Source of the DNA: Streptacidiphilus fuscans
Lineage (GTDB): Bacteria; Actinomycetota; Actinomycetes; Streptomycetales; Streptomycetaceae
DNA: 64,000 nucleotides
Assembly (NCBI RefSeq): GCF_015690355.1
Contig: NZ_JADPRT010000002.1
Location: forward strand, 434,001-498,000
Direction: 5' to 3'
The position numbers and the translations under genes were made by a program. Position 1 is the first letter of the stretch. Each line of letters starts with the position of its first letter. The notes under the pieces were generated by a model that had not been told where the DNA came from, made no database searches, and saw nothing but the letters and a program-made list of their open reading frames with translations. This document shows, in pieces, positions 44,283 through 52,296 of this stretch.

Positions 44283-45236
44283 GTGGCCATGCGTGCCCTC
44301 CTGGTCGTCAACCCGAAAGCGACTACCACCAGCGGTCGGACCAGGGATGTCCTGACGCACGCCCTCGCCAACGATCTCAAGCTCGACGTCGCCGCGACCG
44401 GCTACCGAGGACACGCGCGCGACCTCGCGCGCGAGGTTGCGCGGGACGGTTCGCACGATCTGGTCGTCGCCCTCGGTGGGGACGGGACCGTGAACGAGGT
44501 CGTCAACGGACTGCTCCACGACGGCCCCGGCGAACACCTGCCCAAACTGGCCGTCGTGCCGGGCGGGAGCACGAACGTCTTCGCGCGGGCGCTCGGCCTG
44601 CCCAACGATCCGGTCGAGGCCACCGGCCAACTGCTGCAGGCGCTGAGCGAGAAGCGGTCGCGCTCCATCAGCCTCGGGTGCGCCGGAGGCGAGGGGCTGC
44701 CGGACCGGTGGTTCACCTTCACCGCGGGGTTCGGGTTCGACGCCGGCGTGGTGGGCCGGGTCGAGGAGGCGCGGCGCAGCGGTCGGCGCTCGACGCACTC
44801 CCTCTATGTGGGGCAGGCCGTGCGCGCCTTCGCGGGGGAGCGCCGGCACCGGAAGGACGGACCGATCACTTTCCGTGCCGAGGGCATGGAACCGGTCGGG
44901 GGTCTGGCGGTGTCCATAGTCTCCAACACCTCACCGTGGACTTACCTGGGCAACCGACCGGTCTACGCCTCACCCGAGGCGGGGTTCGACACGAACCTCG
45001 ACCTGTTCGGCATGACCCGGATGTCACTCCTTCAGACGCTGCGCACAATCCCGCAGCTCCTGGACTCGGCGGGGGTCGGTCCACACGGCAAACACGTGGT
45101 CGCTTACCACGATCTGGCCGAATTCACCTTGCATTCGCAGGAACCGCTGCCGTTCCAGGTCGACGGGGACCACCTTGGAGAGCGGAAGACCATCAGCTTC
45201 ACAGGTGTATCTCGGGCACTGCGTGTGATTGTGTGA
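44283..45236 (+). CDS. Diacylglycerol/lipid kinase family protein (DgkB/YegS type)
   Basis: 317 aa. DAGK catalytic domain with VVNPKA at the start and LVVALGGDGTVNEVVNG (about 60-76), PGGSTNVFARALG, and a C-terminal beta domain with FQVDGDHLG. Phosphorylates diacylglycerol or a related lipid at the membrane with ATP. GTG at 44283 lies six bases after AGG; ATG at 44289 is an alternative two codons in. Confidence 0.88.
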   Translation: MAMRALLVVNPKATTTSGRTRDVLTHALANDLKLDVAATGYRGHARDLAREVARDGSHDLVVALGGDGTVNEVVNGLLHDGPGEHLPKLAVVPGGSTNVFARALGLPNDPVEATGQLLQALSEKRSRSISLGCAGGEGLPDRWFTFTAGFGFDAGVVGRVEEARRSGRRSTHSLYVGQAVRAFAGERRHRKDGPITFRAEGMEPVGGLAVSIVSNTSPWTYLGNRPVYASPEAGFDTNLDLFGMTRMSLLQTLRTIPQLLDSAGVGPHGKHVVAYHDLAEFTLHSQEPLPFQVDGDHLGERKTISFTGVSRALRVIV

Positions 45237-45572
45237 ACGGAAGAGCCGTTCGGCCTTCGTCTCGAACGCGCGACTGCCTTCACTCCATCGAAGTACAGGG
45301 TGTGACCCAAGCGACACCGACGAATCAAAATTTCCTACCCGAAGGGGGTTGTATCCGGGGTCGAGGTTTGCGAACCTTTACCTGGCGATCGGGACAGTCC
45401 GTTACCGGAACCCGCCTGAGTCGCCCGAATCCACCGCAACGCCGCGAGCACCCGCACGCCGACTCACCCGTCGGCCCTGCGCCCGCCCATGGGTTCGTGA
45501 AAGCGTTCACATTCACAAGCTGCCATTGACGCAGGTGGGGCACCCCCTGCCTTTTAGAGGAGTTGGACAATC
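45237..45572 (+). promoter_or_regulatory. 336-bp leader/promoter region of wblE
   Basis: Gene-free. Holds the GTGA-N6-TCAC element at 45497-45510 and a GGTT-N4-AACC symmetry (about 45364-45375). A search for a SigR-type promoter (GGAAT-N18/19-GTT) found no acceptable match. GAGGAG at about 45555 is the ribosome binding site. Confidence 0.5.
45497..45510. promoter_or_regulatory. CRP/GlxR-type operator upstream of wblE
   Basis: GTGAAAGCGTTCAC is a perfect GTGA-N6-TCAC symmetry, with outer bases C...A giving CGTGA-N6-TCACA. This matches actinobacterial CRP/GlxR half-sites. It lies 62 bp before the wblE ATG. Confidence 0.65.
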
Positions 45573-45824
45573 ATGGACTGGCGCCACCGTGCCGTCTGCC
45601 GGGAAGAGGACCCCGAGCTGTTCTTCCCGATCGGCAACACTGGCCCCGCCCTGCTGCAGATCGAGGAGGCGAAGGCCGTGTGCCGTCGCTGCCCCGTGAT
45701 GGAGAGCTGCCTGCAGTGGGCGCTGGAGACTGGCCAGGACGCGGGCGTCTGGGGTGGCATGAGCGAGGACGAGCGTCGTGCGATGAAGCGTCGCGCCGCC
45801 CGCAACCGTGCTCGTACCGCCTGA
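45573..45824 (+). CDS. wblE: WhiB-family iron-sulfur regulator
   Basis: 83 aa. Four Cys (C9, C37, C40, C46) for the [4Fe-4S] cluster, GVWGG (58-62) turn, and a basic C-terminus (MKRRAARNRAR) for DNA binding. WblE is the streptomycete counterpart of mycobacterial WhiB1, which binds the sigma-A region 4 and responds to NO. ATG 12 bases after GAGGAG. Confidence 0.93.
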   Translation: MDWRHRAVCREEDPELFFPIGNTGPALLQIEEAKAVCRRCPVMESCLQWALETGQDAGVWGGMSEDERRAMKRRAARNRARTA

Positions 45825-46102
45825 CACGCTGCGTAGTCGCAAGGCCTGCACCGCAAGCACCATGCTGTACCTGCACCACCTTTGATCAACTTGTGATCGA
45901 GTGCCGCGGCGTTTCCGTCACCACAACGTTGTGACCGCGCCACGCACTTTCCAAGCAACGCACACCCGCTGCGTTGCTCACCGGCCCCGCGGATTTGATA
46001 CCGTCGGAGCCGAGGGCAGTCGTTCGTGCCGTGCACGGAGCGCAACCCTCACCCTGGAGCCCCTGCTCCGGCCGACTCCCCCCGACGGCCGGAGCAGGTC
46101 AA

Positions 46103-46141
46103 GAGGCCCTGCCGAACCTCCCCCCCGTTCGGCAGGGCCTC
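46103..46141 (+). terminator. Strong 15-bp-stem terminator
   Basis: GAGGCCCTGCCGAAC and GTTCGGCAGGGCCTC are perfect 15-nt arms around a 9-nt C-rich loop, followed by GCTTTGTCTT. It closes the wblE side and probably acts in both directions. Confidence 0.9.
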
Positions 46142-46206
46142 GCTTTGTCTTCAGGGCCCCGGTTGTCGTGAGCCCCGGTTGCCTTCAGGGCCCCGGTTGC
46201 CTTCAG

Positions 46207-46228
46207 GGCCCCGGCCGAAGCCGGGGCC
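46207..46228 (-). terminator. 9-bp hairpin after the Pls-like gene
   Basis: GGCCCCGGC and GCCGGGGCC around loop CGAA, 14 nt past the stop of the leftward gene. Confidence 0.75.
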
Positions 46229-46241
46229 GCAGCCCGGCCGG

Positions 46242-49200
46242 TCAGCTCCAGCGGCGGACGGGGTTGCCCAGCCAACGCGTGCCGGCCGGGACCGACTCGC
46301 CGCGCATCACCAACGAGGACGGGCCGACCACGGCGCCCTCCCCCAGCGTCGCGCCGAGCAGCACGATCGAGTTCGGGCCGACGGTCGCGCCGGCCTCGAT
46401 GTCGATCAGGTCCATCCGCATCAGCCGGTCGTGGAAGAGATGGGTCTGCACCACCACACCGCGGTTGACGGTGGCTCCGTCACCGATGCGGATAAGGTCC
46501 GTCTCCGGGAACCAGTGCGACTCGCACCAGACTCCGCGTCCGATCTCGGTGCCCAGGCTGCGCAGCCAGGCCGTGAAGAACGGCGTGCCGATCAGCGAGG
46601 CGCCCAGCCACGGCATGGCCAACTCCTCGACGAAGGTGTCGAACAGCTCGTTGCGCCAGACGAACGAGGACCACAGCGGGCGCTGGCTCTCACGGAACCG
46701 GCCCATCAGCAACCACTTGGCCACGGTGGTGATCAGACAGGCCGTCACCCCGAGCGCGAGCAGCATCACACCCGCCAGCGCGACGCACGCGGTCAGGCCG
46801 TCCCAGTCGAAGAGGGCCTGCAGTCCGGTCGCTCCCAGGTCGCCCAGCAGCACCGCGATCAGCACCGGCAGCAGTCGGCACAACTCGACGCAGGCGCGGG
46901 CGAGGACGAGTCGGCGCGGCGGGTCGTAGGTGCGGGCGGTGTCCTCGCCGCCCTCCGCCACGCGCTGGACGCGCATGCCCGGACGACCCAGCCAGGAGCT
47001 GCCGGGCTCGGCGCCCACGGGCGCGTCGGAGAGCACGCCGACCAGCGAGTCGTCGGGCAGCGCCCGGCCTGGCGCGACGATGCCGGAGTTCCCGACGAAG
47101 GACCGCTTGCCGACGCTGGAGACGCCCAGCCGCAGCCAGCCGCCTCGGCTGGCGAAGGAGCCGACCATGGTGTCGTCGGCGAGGAAGGCGTGGTCGTCCA
47201 CGCGCATCAGGCCAGGGAGGCCGATGACGGTCGAGGCCTCCACCTTGCGTCCGACCTTCGCGCCGAGCGCGCGCAGCCAGTACGGGGTCAGCAGGCTCGC
47301 GTAGAAGGGGAACAGGACGACCCGGGAGGAGGCCATCAAGCCGTGGACGGCCCAGACGCAGAAACCGACCCTGCCGTGGGCCGGATGCAGCCCCGGCTTG
47401 ATCGGGACGGACAGCAGTCGGACCGTCACCACCACGCCGAGGGCGTAGATCAGCATCGTGACGACCGCGAGCGGCACCGACGCCAGCACGATCCGGTCGA
47501 AGACGCCTGTGTAGGACGGGTCGGTCCCTATCAGCACCCAGAGCGCGTAGACGGCGGGCAGCGCCGAGACCAGGGGAAGCAGCTGGAACCCGGGCAGGGC
47601 CAGGGTGTAGGCGAGGTTCCAGAACCGCGAGCGCCGGTGCGCGGGCGCCGGCCACTGCTCCTCGAACGGCACCGGACACTCGTCCGGCCGTGCCGGGTTG
47701 CCGTGGACGCGGGCGTGCGGCGGGACCTTGCCGACCACGCAACTGCCGGGCAGCACCTCGGCGTCGTAGCCGATCTCCGCGCCGGGCATCAGCATGGTGC
47801 GGGTGCCGACGCGGGCGTCGCGTCCGATCCGGACGGTGCCCAGGTGCAGCACGTCGCCGTCGAGCCACCAGCCCGCCGTGTCGACCTCGGTCTCCACCGC
47901 GCAGCCGTCGCCGTAGACGGCCATGCCGGTGACCGGCGGCATGCTGTGCAGGTCGACGTCGTCGCCGACCCGGCAGCCGAGCCAGCGCGCGTACCGGCGG
48001 GCCAGCGGGGTGCCGAGCACGGAGGCGATGTTGAACGCGCCCACCAGCCGCTCGGCGGTCCACAGTCGCAGGTGGGCCGCGCCCGCGCGGGGGTAGCTGC
48101 CGGGCTTCAGACCGGCCGTCAGCAGCCGCGCACCGAGCGCGCCGATCAGGGCACGGCCGAAGGCGCTGGAGAACAGCAGCCAGCCGCAGCCGATGAGCCA
48201 CCAGGAGGTGTGGGGAGCCCAGGGCAGCGGCCCTATCACGTCGTCGACCGCCGCCAGCGCCAGCACCCAGCGCAGACCGGTGACCGTGAACAGCACGGCC
48301 AGCACGACGGCTTGGTAGAGCCCGACCCAGCGCGGCACCGGCCGCACCTCGCGGTGCTCGACCGCGTCGTCGGCCTGGCCACCGTAGTGGTCGGCCAGCT
48401 CCTGGAGCCGGGGCTGCTGGTAGAGGTCGGCGACGGACGCGCCGGGGTAGCGGCCACGCAGCAGCGAGACGAGCTTGGCGGCGGCGAGGCTGGTGCCGCC
48501 GAGGGCGAAGAAGTCGCTCTCCGGACCGACGGGGACGCCGAGCACGGCCTGCCACTGCTCGCCGAGCCAGGCGGCGGTGCCGTGCAGCTCCCCGCCGCTC
48601 GTGACCGCGTCGGCGCCGACGCCGGGCAGCGGCCAGGGCAGCGCCTTGCGGTCGACCTTGCCGGAGGTACGGGTGGGCAGCTCGGCGACGACGGCCAGCA
48701 CCGGGACCAGCGCCTGCGGCAGCCGGTCCAGCAGCGCGGTGCGGAGGGCGGCGAGATCGAGTCCCCCGACCGGGCCCTGCGCGGGGATGCCGGACGCGGG
48801 CGGCTCGGGCACCAGGTAGCCGACCAGGACCTGGCCGCCCACCGGCGTCTCCTTGACGGCGGCGGCAGCGGCGCGGATGCCGGGCAGCGCCTGCAACGCC
48901 GCGTCGACCTCGCCGAGTTCGATGCGTCGGCCGCCCAGCTTGACCTGCTCGTCGGCGCGGCCGACGAAGACCAGCCCCTGCGGGTCGGCGCGGACCAGGT
49001 CGCCGCTGCGGTAGACCCGCTCCGGTCGGCCGTGCCAGGGCTGGGCACCGAACTTCTCGGCGTCCTTGGCCGGGTCAAGATAGCGGGCGGTGCCGACACC
49101 GCCGATGACCAGCTCGCCGATCTCGCCCCACGGCACCGGCCGGTTCTGCTGGTCGACCACGGCCAGCTCCCAACCGTCCAGCGGCGCGCCGATCCTGACG

Positions 49201-50258
49201 GGCTGTCCGGCCCGCATCAGCGAGGCGCAGGCGACGACGGTGGCCTCGGTCGGGCCGTAGGTGTTCCAGAACTCGCGTCCTGGCACGTCGAGTCGCTCGA
49301 CCAGCTCGGCCGGGCAGGCCTCGCCGCCGACGATCAGCAGCCGCACCCGGTCCAGCGCCTCGGCGGGCCAGAGCGCGACCAGGGTGGGCACGGTGGAGAC
49401 GACGGTGATGCCCTTCTCGACCAGCCACGGGCCGAGATCCGTCCCGGCCTTGACCAGTGCGCGGGGCGCGGGGACCAGGCAGGCGCCGTGCCGCCAGGCC
49501 AGCCACATCTCCTCGCAGGAGGCGTCGAACGCCACGGACAGGCCCGCCAGCACCCGGTCACCGGGGCCCATCGGGGCCTGCCGCAGGAAGAGCCGTGCCT
49601 CGGCGTCGACGAAGGCGGCGGCGCTGCGGTGAGTCACCGCGACGCCCTTGGGACGCCCTGTGGTGCCGGAGGTGAAGATGATCCAGGCGTCGTCGCCGAT
49701 CCGGGGCGTGCCGGGCTCGCCTCCGGTGGGGCTGGGACCGGGCCAGACCTCCAGGCCGCCGTCGCCGTCCGCGCCCATGACGGCGCAGACGCCCGCGTCG
49801 GTCCAGATCATCTGGGCGCGCTCGTCCGGGTCGTCGACGTCCACCGGCACGTAGGCCGCACCGGCGCGCAGCGCGCCCAGGATGGAGAGGTAGAGGCCGG
49901 GCGTGCCGCTGGGCACCCGGATGCCGACCCGGTCGCCCGGGCCGATGCCGACTCCGGCCAGCCCGGCCGCGATCCCGTCGATCTCGCGCACCAGCTCGCG
50001 GTAGCTGAGCACGGTGCCGCCCGCGTCGAGCGCGGGGGCGTCGGGGTGACGCCATGCGGTCTCGTCGAGGATGTCCATCAGGGTCCGGGCCGGGGCCGGG
50101 TCCGCCAACGGCCAGACCGCGCCCGTCTGCCAGGCCGGGGCCGTGACGGTGCCCACGCCGTATACGGCGGGGTCTGCGGGCGCGATGAAGTTCTGTTGTT
50201 CCACGTATGTTCTCGCCAGGCGTCGGGTGGTGGTCCTGAGTGGCGCCGTCGAGATCAT
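46242..50258 (-). CDS. Pls/PosA-like single-module NRPS with membrane C-terminal domain
   Basis: 1338 aa. Adenylation domain about 60-540 (A3 FTSGTTGRPKG, A5 NTYGPTE, A8 GRADEQVKLGGRRIELGE, A10 K534). Carrier domain with S590 in LGGTSLAAAK. Residues about 640-1338 hold roughly six TM helices alternating with left-handed hexapeptide-repeat regions (three blocks), as in epsilon-poly-L-lysine synthetase, where this part replaces condensation and thioesterase domains. The adenylation pocket read against PheA positions 235-517 is D-A-E-S-I-G-T-V-V-K, close to a lysine code. Predicted to polymerise one basic amino acid at the membrane. Start 50258 lacks a Shine-Dalgarno; the GTG at 50204 is an alternative. 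Confidence 0.85.
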   Translation of the reverse strand: MISTAPLRTTTRRLARTYVEQQNFIAPADPAVYGVGTVTAPAWQTGAVWPLADPAPARTLMDILDETAWRHPDAPALDAGGTVLSYRELVREIDGIAAGLAGVGIGPGDRVGIRVPSGTPGLYLSILGALRAGAAYVPVDVDDPDERAQMIWTDAGVCAVMGADGDGGLEVWPGPSPTGGEPGTPRIGDDAWIIFTSGTTGRPKGVAVTHRSAAAFVDAEARLFLRQAPMGPGDRVLAGLSVAFDASCEEMWLAWRHGACLVPAPRALVKAGTDLGPWLVEKGITVVSTVPTLVALWPAEALDRVRLLIVGGEACPAELVERLDVPGREFWNTYGPTEATVVACASLMRAGQPVRIGAPLDGWELAVVDQQNRPVPWGEIGELVIGGVGTARYLDPAKDAEKFGAQPWHGRPERVYRSGDLVRADPQGLVFVGRADEQVKLGGRRIELGEVDAALQALPGIRAAAAAVKETPVGGQVLVGYLVPEPPASGIPAQGPVGGLDLAALRTALLDRLPQALVPVLAVVAELPTRTSGKVDRKALPWPLPGVGADAVTSGGELHGTAAWLGEQWQAVLGVPVGPESDFFALGGTSLAAAKLVSLLRGRYPGASVADLYQQPRLQELADHYGGQADDAVEHREVRPVPRWVGLYQAVVLAVLFTVTGLRWVLALAAVDDVIGPLPWAPHTSWWLIGCGWLLFSSAFGRALIGALGARLLTAGLKPGSYPRAGAAHLRLWTAERLVGAFNIASVLGTPLARRYARWLGCRVGDDVDLHSMPPVTGMAVYGDGCAVETEVDTAGWWLDGDVLHLGTVRIGRDARVGTRTMLMPGAEIGYDAEVLPGSCVVGKVPPHARVHGNPARPDECPVPFEEQWPAPAHRRSRFWNLAYTLALPGFQLLPLVSALPAVYALWVLIGTDPSYTGVFDRIVLASVPLAVVTMLIYALGVVVTVRLLSVPIKPGLHPAHGRVGFCVWAVHGLMASSRVVLFPFYASLLTPYWLRALGAKVGRKVEASTVIGLPGLMRVDDHAFLADDTMVGSFASRGGWLRLGVSSVGKRSFVGNSGIVAPGRALPDDSLVGVLSDAPVGAEPGSSWLGRPGMRVQRVAEGGEDTARTYDPPRRLVLARACVELCRLLPVLIAVLLGDLGATGLQALFDWDGLTACVALAGVMLLALGVTACLITTVAKWLLMGRFRESQRPLWSSFVWRNELFDTFVEELAMPWLGASLIGTPFFTAWLRSLGTEIGRGVWCESHWFPETDLIRIGDGATVNRGVVVQTHLFHDRLMRMDLIDIEAGATVGPNSIVLLGATLGEGAVVGPSSLVMRGESVPAGTRWLGNPVRRWS

Positions 50259-50356
50259 CGTGTGATCGCCACTGTGGCACCTGGGACGTTAGACGAGCCA
50301 ATATCCCTTTTGGTTGGGGCCCAAGAGGTGAGTAACCGGTAAAAACCGTCCGACGG

Positions 50357-51817
50357 TCAATCAAACGGGATTTCGAGTATTACCTTTGTGCCCCCACCGG
50401 GTGCCGGAGCCATGTCGAAGCGTCCGCCCAGTTCGCCCGTCGCCAGTGTACGGACGATCTGCAGCCCGAGATTTCCTGCCGTGTGCGGGTCAAATCCGTC
50501 CGGCAGGCCGGAGCCGTCGTCGGTGACCGTGATGTGCAGCACACCGTCCGCTCTGCGGGCAGCAACCTCGACGATACCGCCCGCTTTGGGACCGTATGCG
50601 TGCTCCAGGGCATTCTGCAGGATCTCGGTGAGGATCATCGACAGGGGGGTCGCCACCTCGGCCGAGAGGATGCCGAAACTGCCGGTCCGCCGGGCGGTGA
50701 CGCGGCCGTCCTGTGAGAGTTCCATCACCATCGCCAGCACCCGGTCGGCGATCTCGTCGAACGCCACGTGCTCGTCCAGCGCCATCGACAACGTCTCGTG
50801 CACGATGGCGATCGAACCCACCCGGCGCACCGCCTCGTCGAGCGCGCCCCTGGCCGCCTCGGAGTCGAGCCGGCGCGACTGGAGCCGCAGCAGCGCGGCG
50901 ACGGTCTGCAGGTTGTTCTTGACGCGGTGATGGATCTCACGGATCGTCGCGTCCTTGGTCATCAGCTCGCGCTCGCGCCGCCGCAGTTCGGTGACGTCGC
51001 GGAGCAGCACCAGCGAGCCGATGTGCTCGCCCTTGGGCTTGAGCGGGATGGCCCGCAGCTGGACGACCGCCTCGGGGTGCTCGACCTCGGTGGTCCGCGG
51101 GGCCCAGCCGCTGGCCAGCTTGACCATCGCCTCGTCGACGGCGCCCTTGGTGGGCGGGATCAGGTCGGCGGTGGCCTGGCCGAGGTGGAGGCCGACCAGG
51201 TCGGTGCTGAGGCCGAGACGATGGTAGGCGGAGATGGCATTGGGGCTGGCGTAGGTGACCAGGCCCTCGGCGTCCAGTCGGAGCAGGCCGTCACCGGCGC
51301 GCGGCGAGGCGTCCATGTCGACCTGCTCGCCGGGGAAGGGGAAGGTGCCCGCGGCGATCATCTGGGCCAGGTCGGACGCGCTCTGCAGATAGGTGAGCTC
51401 CAGCCGGCTGGGCGTGCGGACGGTCAACAGGTTGGTGTTGCGCGCGATCACCCCGAGCACGCGCCCCTCGCGCCGGACGGGAATCGACTCCACCCGAACG
51501 GGTACGTCCTCGCGCCACTCGGGGTCACCCTCGCGGACGATCCTGCCCTCGTCCAGCGCCATGTCCAGCAGCGGGCGGCGGCCACGCGGGACCAGGTGGC
51601 CGACCATGTCGTCCTGGTAGGAGGTCGGGCCGGTGTTGGGCCGCATCTGCGCCAGCGAGACGTAGCGGGTGCCGTCCCTGGTCGGCACCCACAGCACGAG
51701 GTCGGCGAAGGAGAGGTCCGAGAGCAGCTGCCATTCGGAGATGAGCAGGTGGATCCACTCCACATCGGCGGGTTCCAGCGCGGTGTGGTGGCGCACCAGC
51801 TCGTTCAGGGAAGGCAT
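50357..51817 (-). CDS. pdtaS: PdtaS-like sensor histidine kinase (GAF-PAS-HisKA_2)
   Basis: 486 aa, soluble. GAF-like N-terminal domain (about 1-150), PAS-like domain (about 175-285), then HisKA_2 with EIHHRVKNNLQTVAALLRLQ and HATPase_c with TDDGSGLPDG and GTKVILEIP. This is the PdtaS type, whose partner PdtaR is an ANTAR RNA-binding response regulator encoded elsewhere. The start at 51817 is the Met of MPSLNELVRHHT; an earlier in-frame ATG (51877) precedes only non-conserved residues. A pair of dre-like sites lies 117-151 bp upstream. Confidence 0.88.
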   Translation of the reverse strand: MPSLNELVRHHTALEPADVEWIHLLISEWQLLSDLSFADLVLWVPTRDGTRYVSLAQMRPNTGPTSYQDDMVGHLVPRGRRPLLDMALDEGRIVREGDPEWREDVPVRVESIPVRREGRVLGVIARNTNLLTVRTPSRLELTYLQSASDLAQMIAAGTFPFPGEQVDMDASPRAGDGLLRLDAEGLVTYASPNAISAYHRLGLSTDLVGLHLGQATADLIPPTKGAVDEAMVKLASGWAPRTTEVEHPEAVVQLRAIPLKPKGEHIGSLVLLRDVTELRRRERELMTKDATIREIHHRVKNNLQTVAALLRLQSRRLDSEAARGALDEAVRRVGSIAIVHETLSMALDEHVAFDEIADRVLAMVMELSQDGRVTARRTGSFGILSAEVATPLSMILTEILQNALEHAYGPKAGGIVEVAARRADGVLHITVTDDGSGLPDGFDPHTAGNLGLQIVRTLATGELGGRFDMAPAPGGGTKVILEIPFD

Positions 51818-51933
51818 GCTGCGAGCGTATCCCCAGGCAGGGGGTAGGACTCCGTCCGACCGCCCGGTGAACGGCACGCCAACCCTGGCCGCGACCTCCG
51901 CCTTCCTTGCCTTTCCCTTGTCTTTCCCCGGTC

Positions 51934-51949
51934 ACTGGTCTGGACAAGG
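51934..51949. promoter_or_regulatory. dre (DasR box) candidate 1, pdtaS side
   Basis: ACTGGTCTGGACAAGG matches 13 of 16 positions of the dre consensus (A-C/G-TGGTCTAGACCA-C/G-T). Confidence 0.65.
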
Positions 51950-51952
51950 GTG

Positions 51953-51968
51953 AATGGTCTAGTCCACA
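51953..51968. promoter_or_regulatory. dre candidate 2, pdtaS side
   Basis: AATGGTCTAGTCCACA matches 13 of 16 positions. It begins four bases after candidate 1, giving a tandem pair with a 19-bp centre-to-centre spacing, in a 474-bp gap that has no gene. The pair lies upstream of the kinase gene and downstream of the second DasA-like gene. Confidence 0.65.
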
Positions 51969-52192
51969 ATCGAGACAGCACCAAGGGAGCGACGAGCCTG
52001 CGCCATCTGCCCTGACCGCGCGGCTGCCGCTCCCCCACCGTCGGCCGAACCCGTCGCGCGTCCCGGGCCCGCACACCCGCCACGCGACGACGGAGTCCTC
52101 CTCCGACGAGGCCGAAGGCCGCGGCGCGCCGCGACGGGTTGAGGGTCCCGTCCCCGGCTCCCGCGGCCTTTTGCATGCCCGCCGCTCGCCTG

Positions 52193-52296
52193 CCCGCCTC
52201 GCCACCTCGCCACCTCGCCACCTCGCCACCGGGCGGGTCACCCAGGGCGAGGTCACGAGGCGAAGTCACGGGGTCAGGTCACGGGGCCAGGTCACC
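52193..52296. repeat. Two adjacent tandem-repeat arrays before the second DasA-like gene end
   Basis: GCCACCTC repeated at 52201-52224 with a partial copy and a variant before it, then 13-nt units GGTCACGAGGCGA, AGTCACGGGGTCA and GGTCACGGGGCCA (52251-52289). The last GGTCACC (52290-52296) overlaps the stop codon of the leftward gene. Likely slippage products. Confidence 0.7.

Larger units (their letters stand above)
45825..46241. other. 417-bp gap, wblE / Pls-like gene
   Basis: No supported gene. It contains a short ACAACGTTGT palindrome (about 45921-45930), the terminators at 46103-46141 and 46207-46228, and between them direct copies of TTGCCTTCAGGGCCCCGG (46149-46214). The 280 bp between wblE and the first terminator could be a long 3' UTR. 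Confidence 0.45.

Noticed and set aside
45237..45496. SigR-type promoter for wblE
   Set aside because: No GGAAT-N18/19-GTT arrangement with acceptable match was found in the leader.
46026..50342. 1438-codon open frame antisense to the Pls-like gene
   Set aside because: Mirror frame of a real NRPS with motifs on the other strand; composition is Arg/Gly/Ala/His-rich and featureless.
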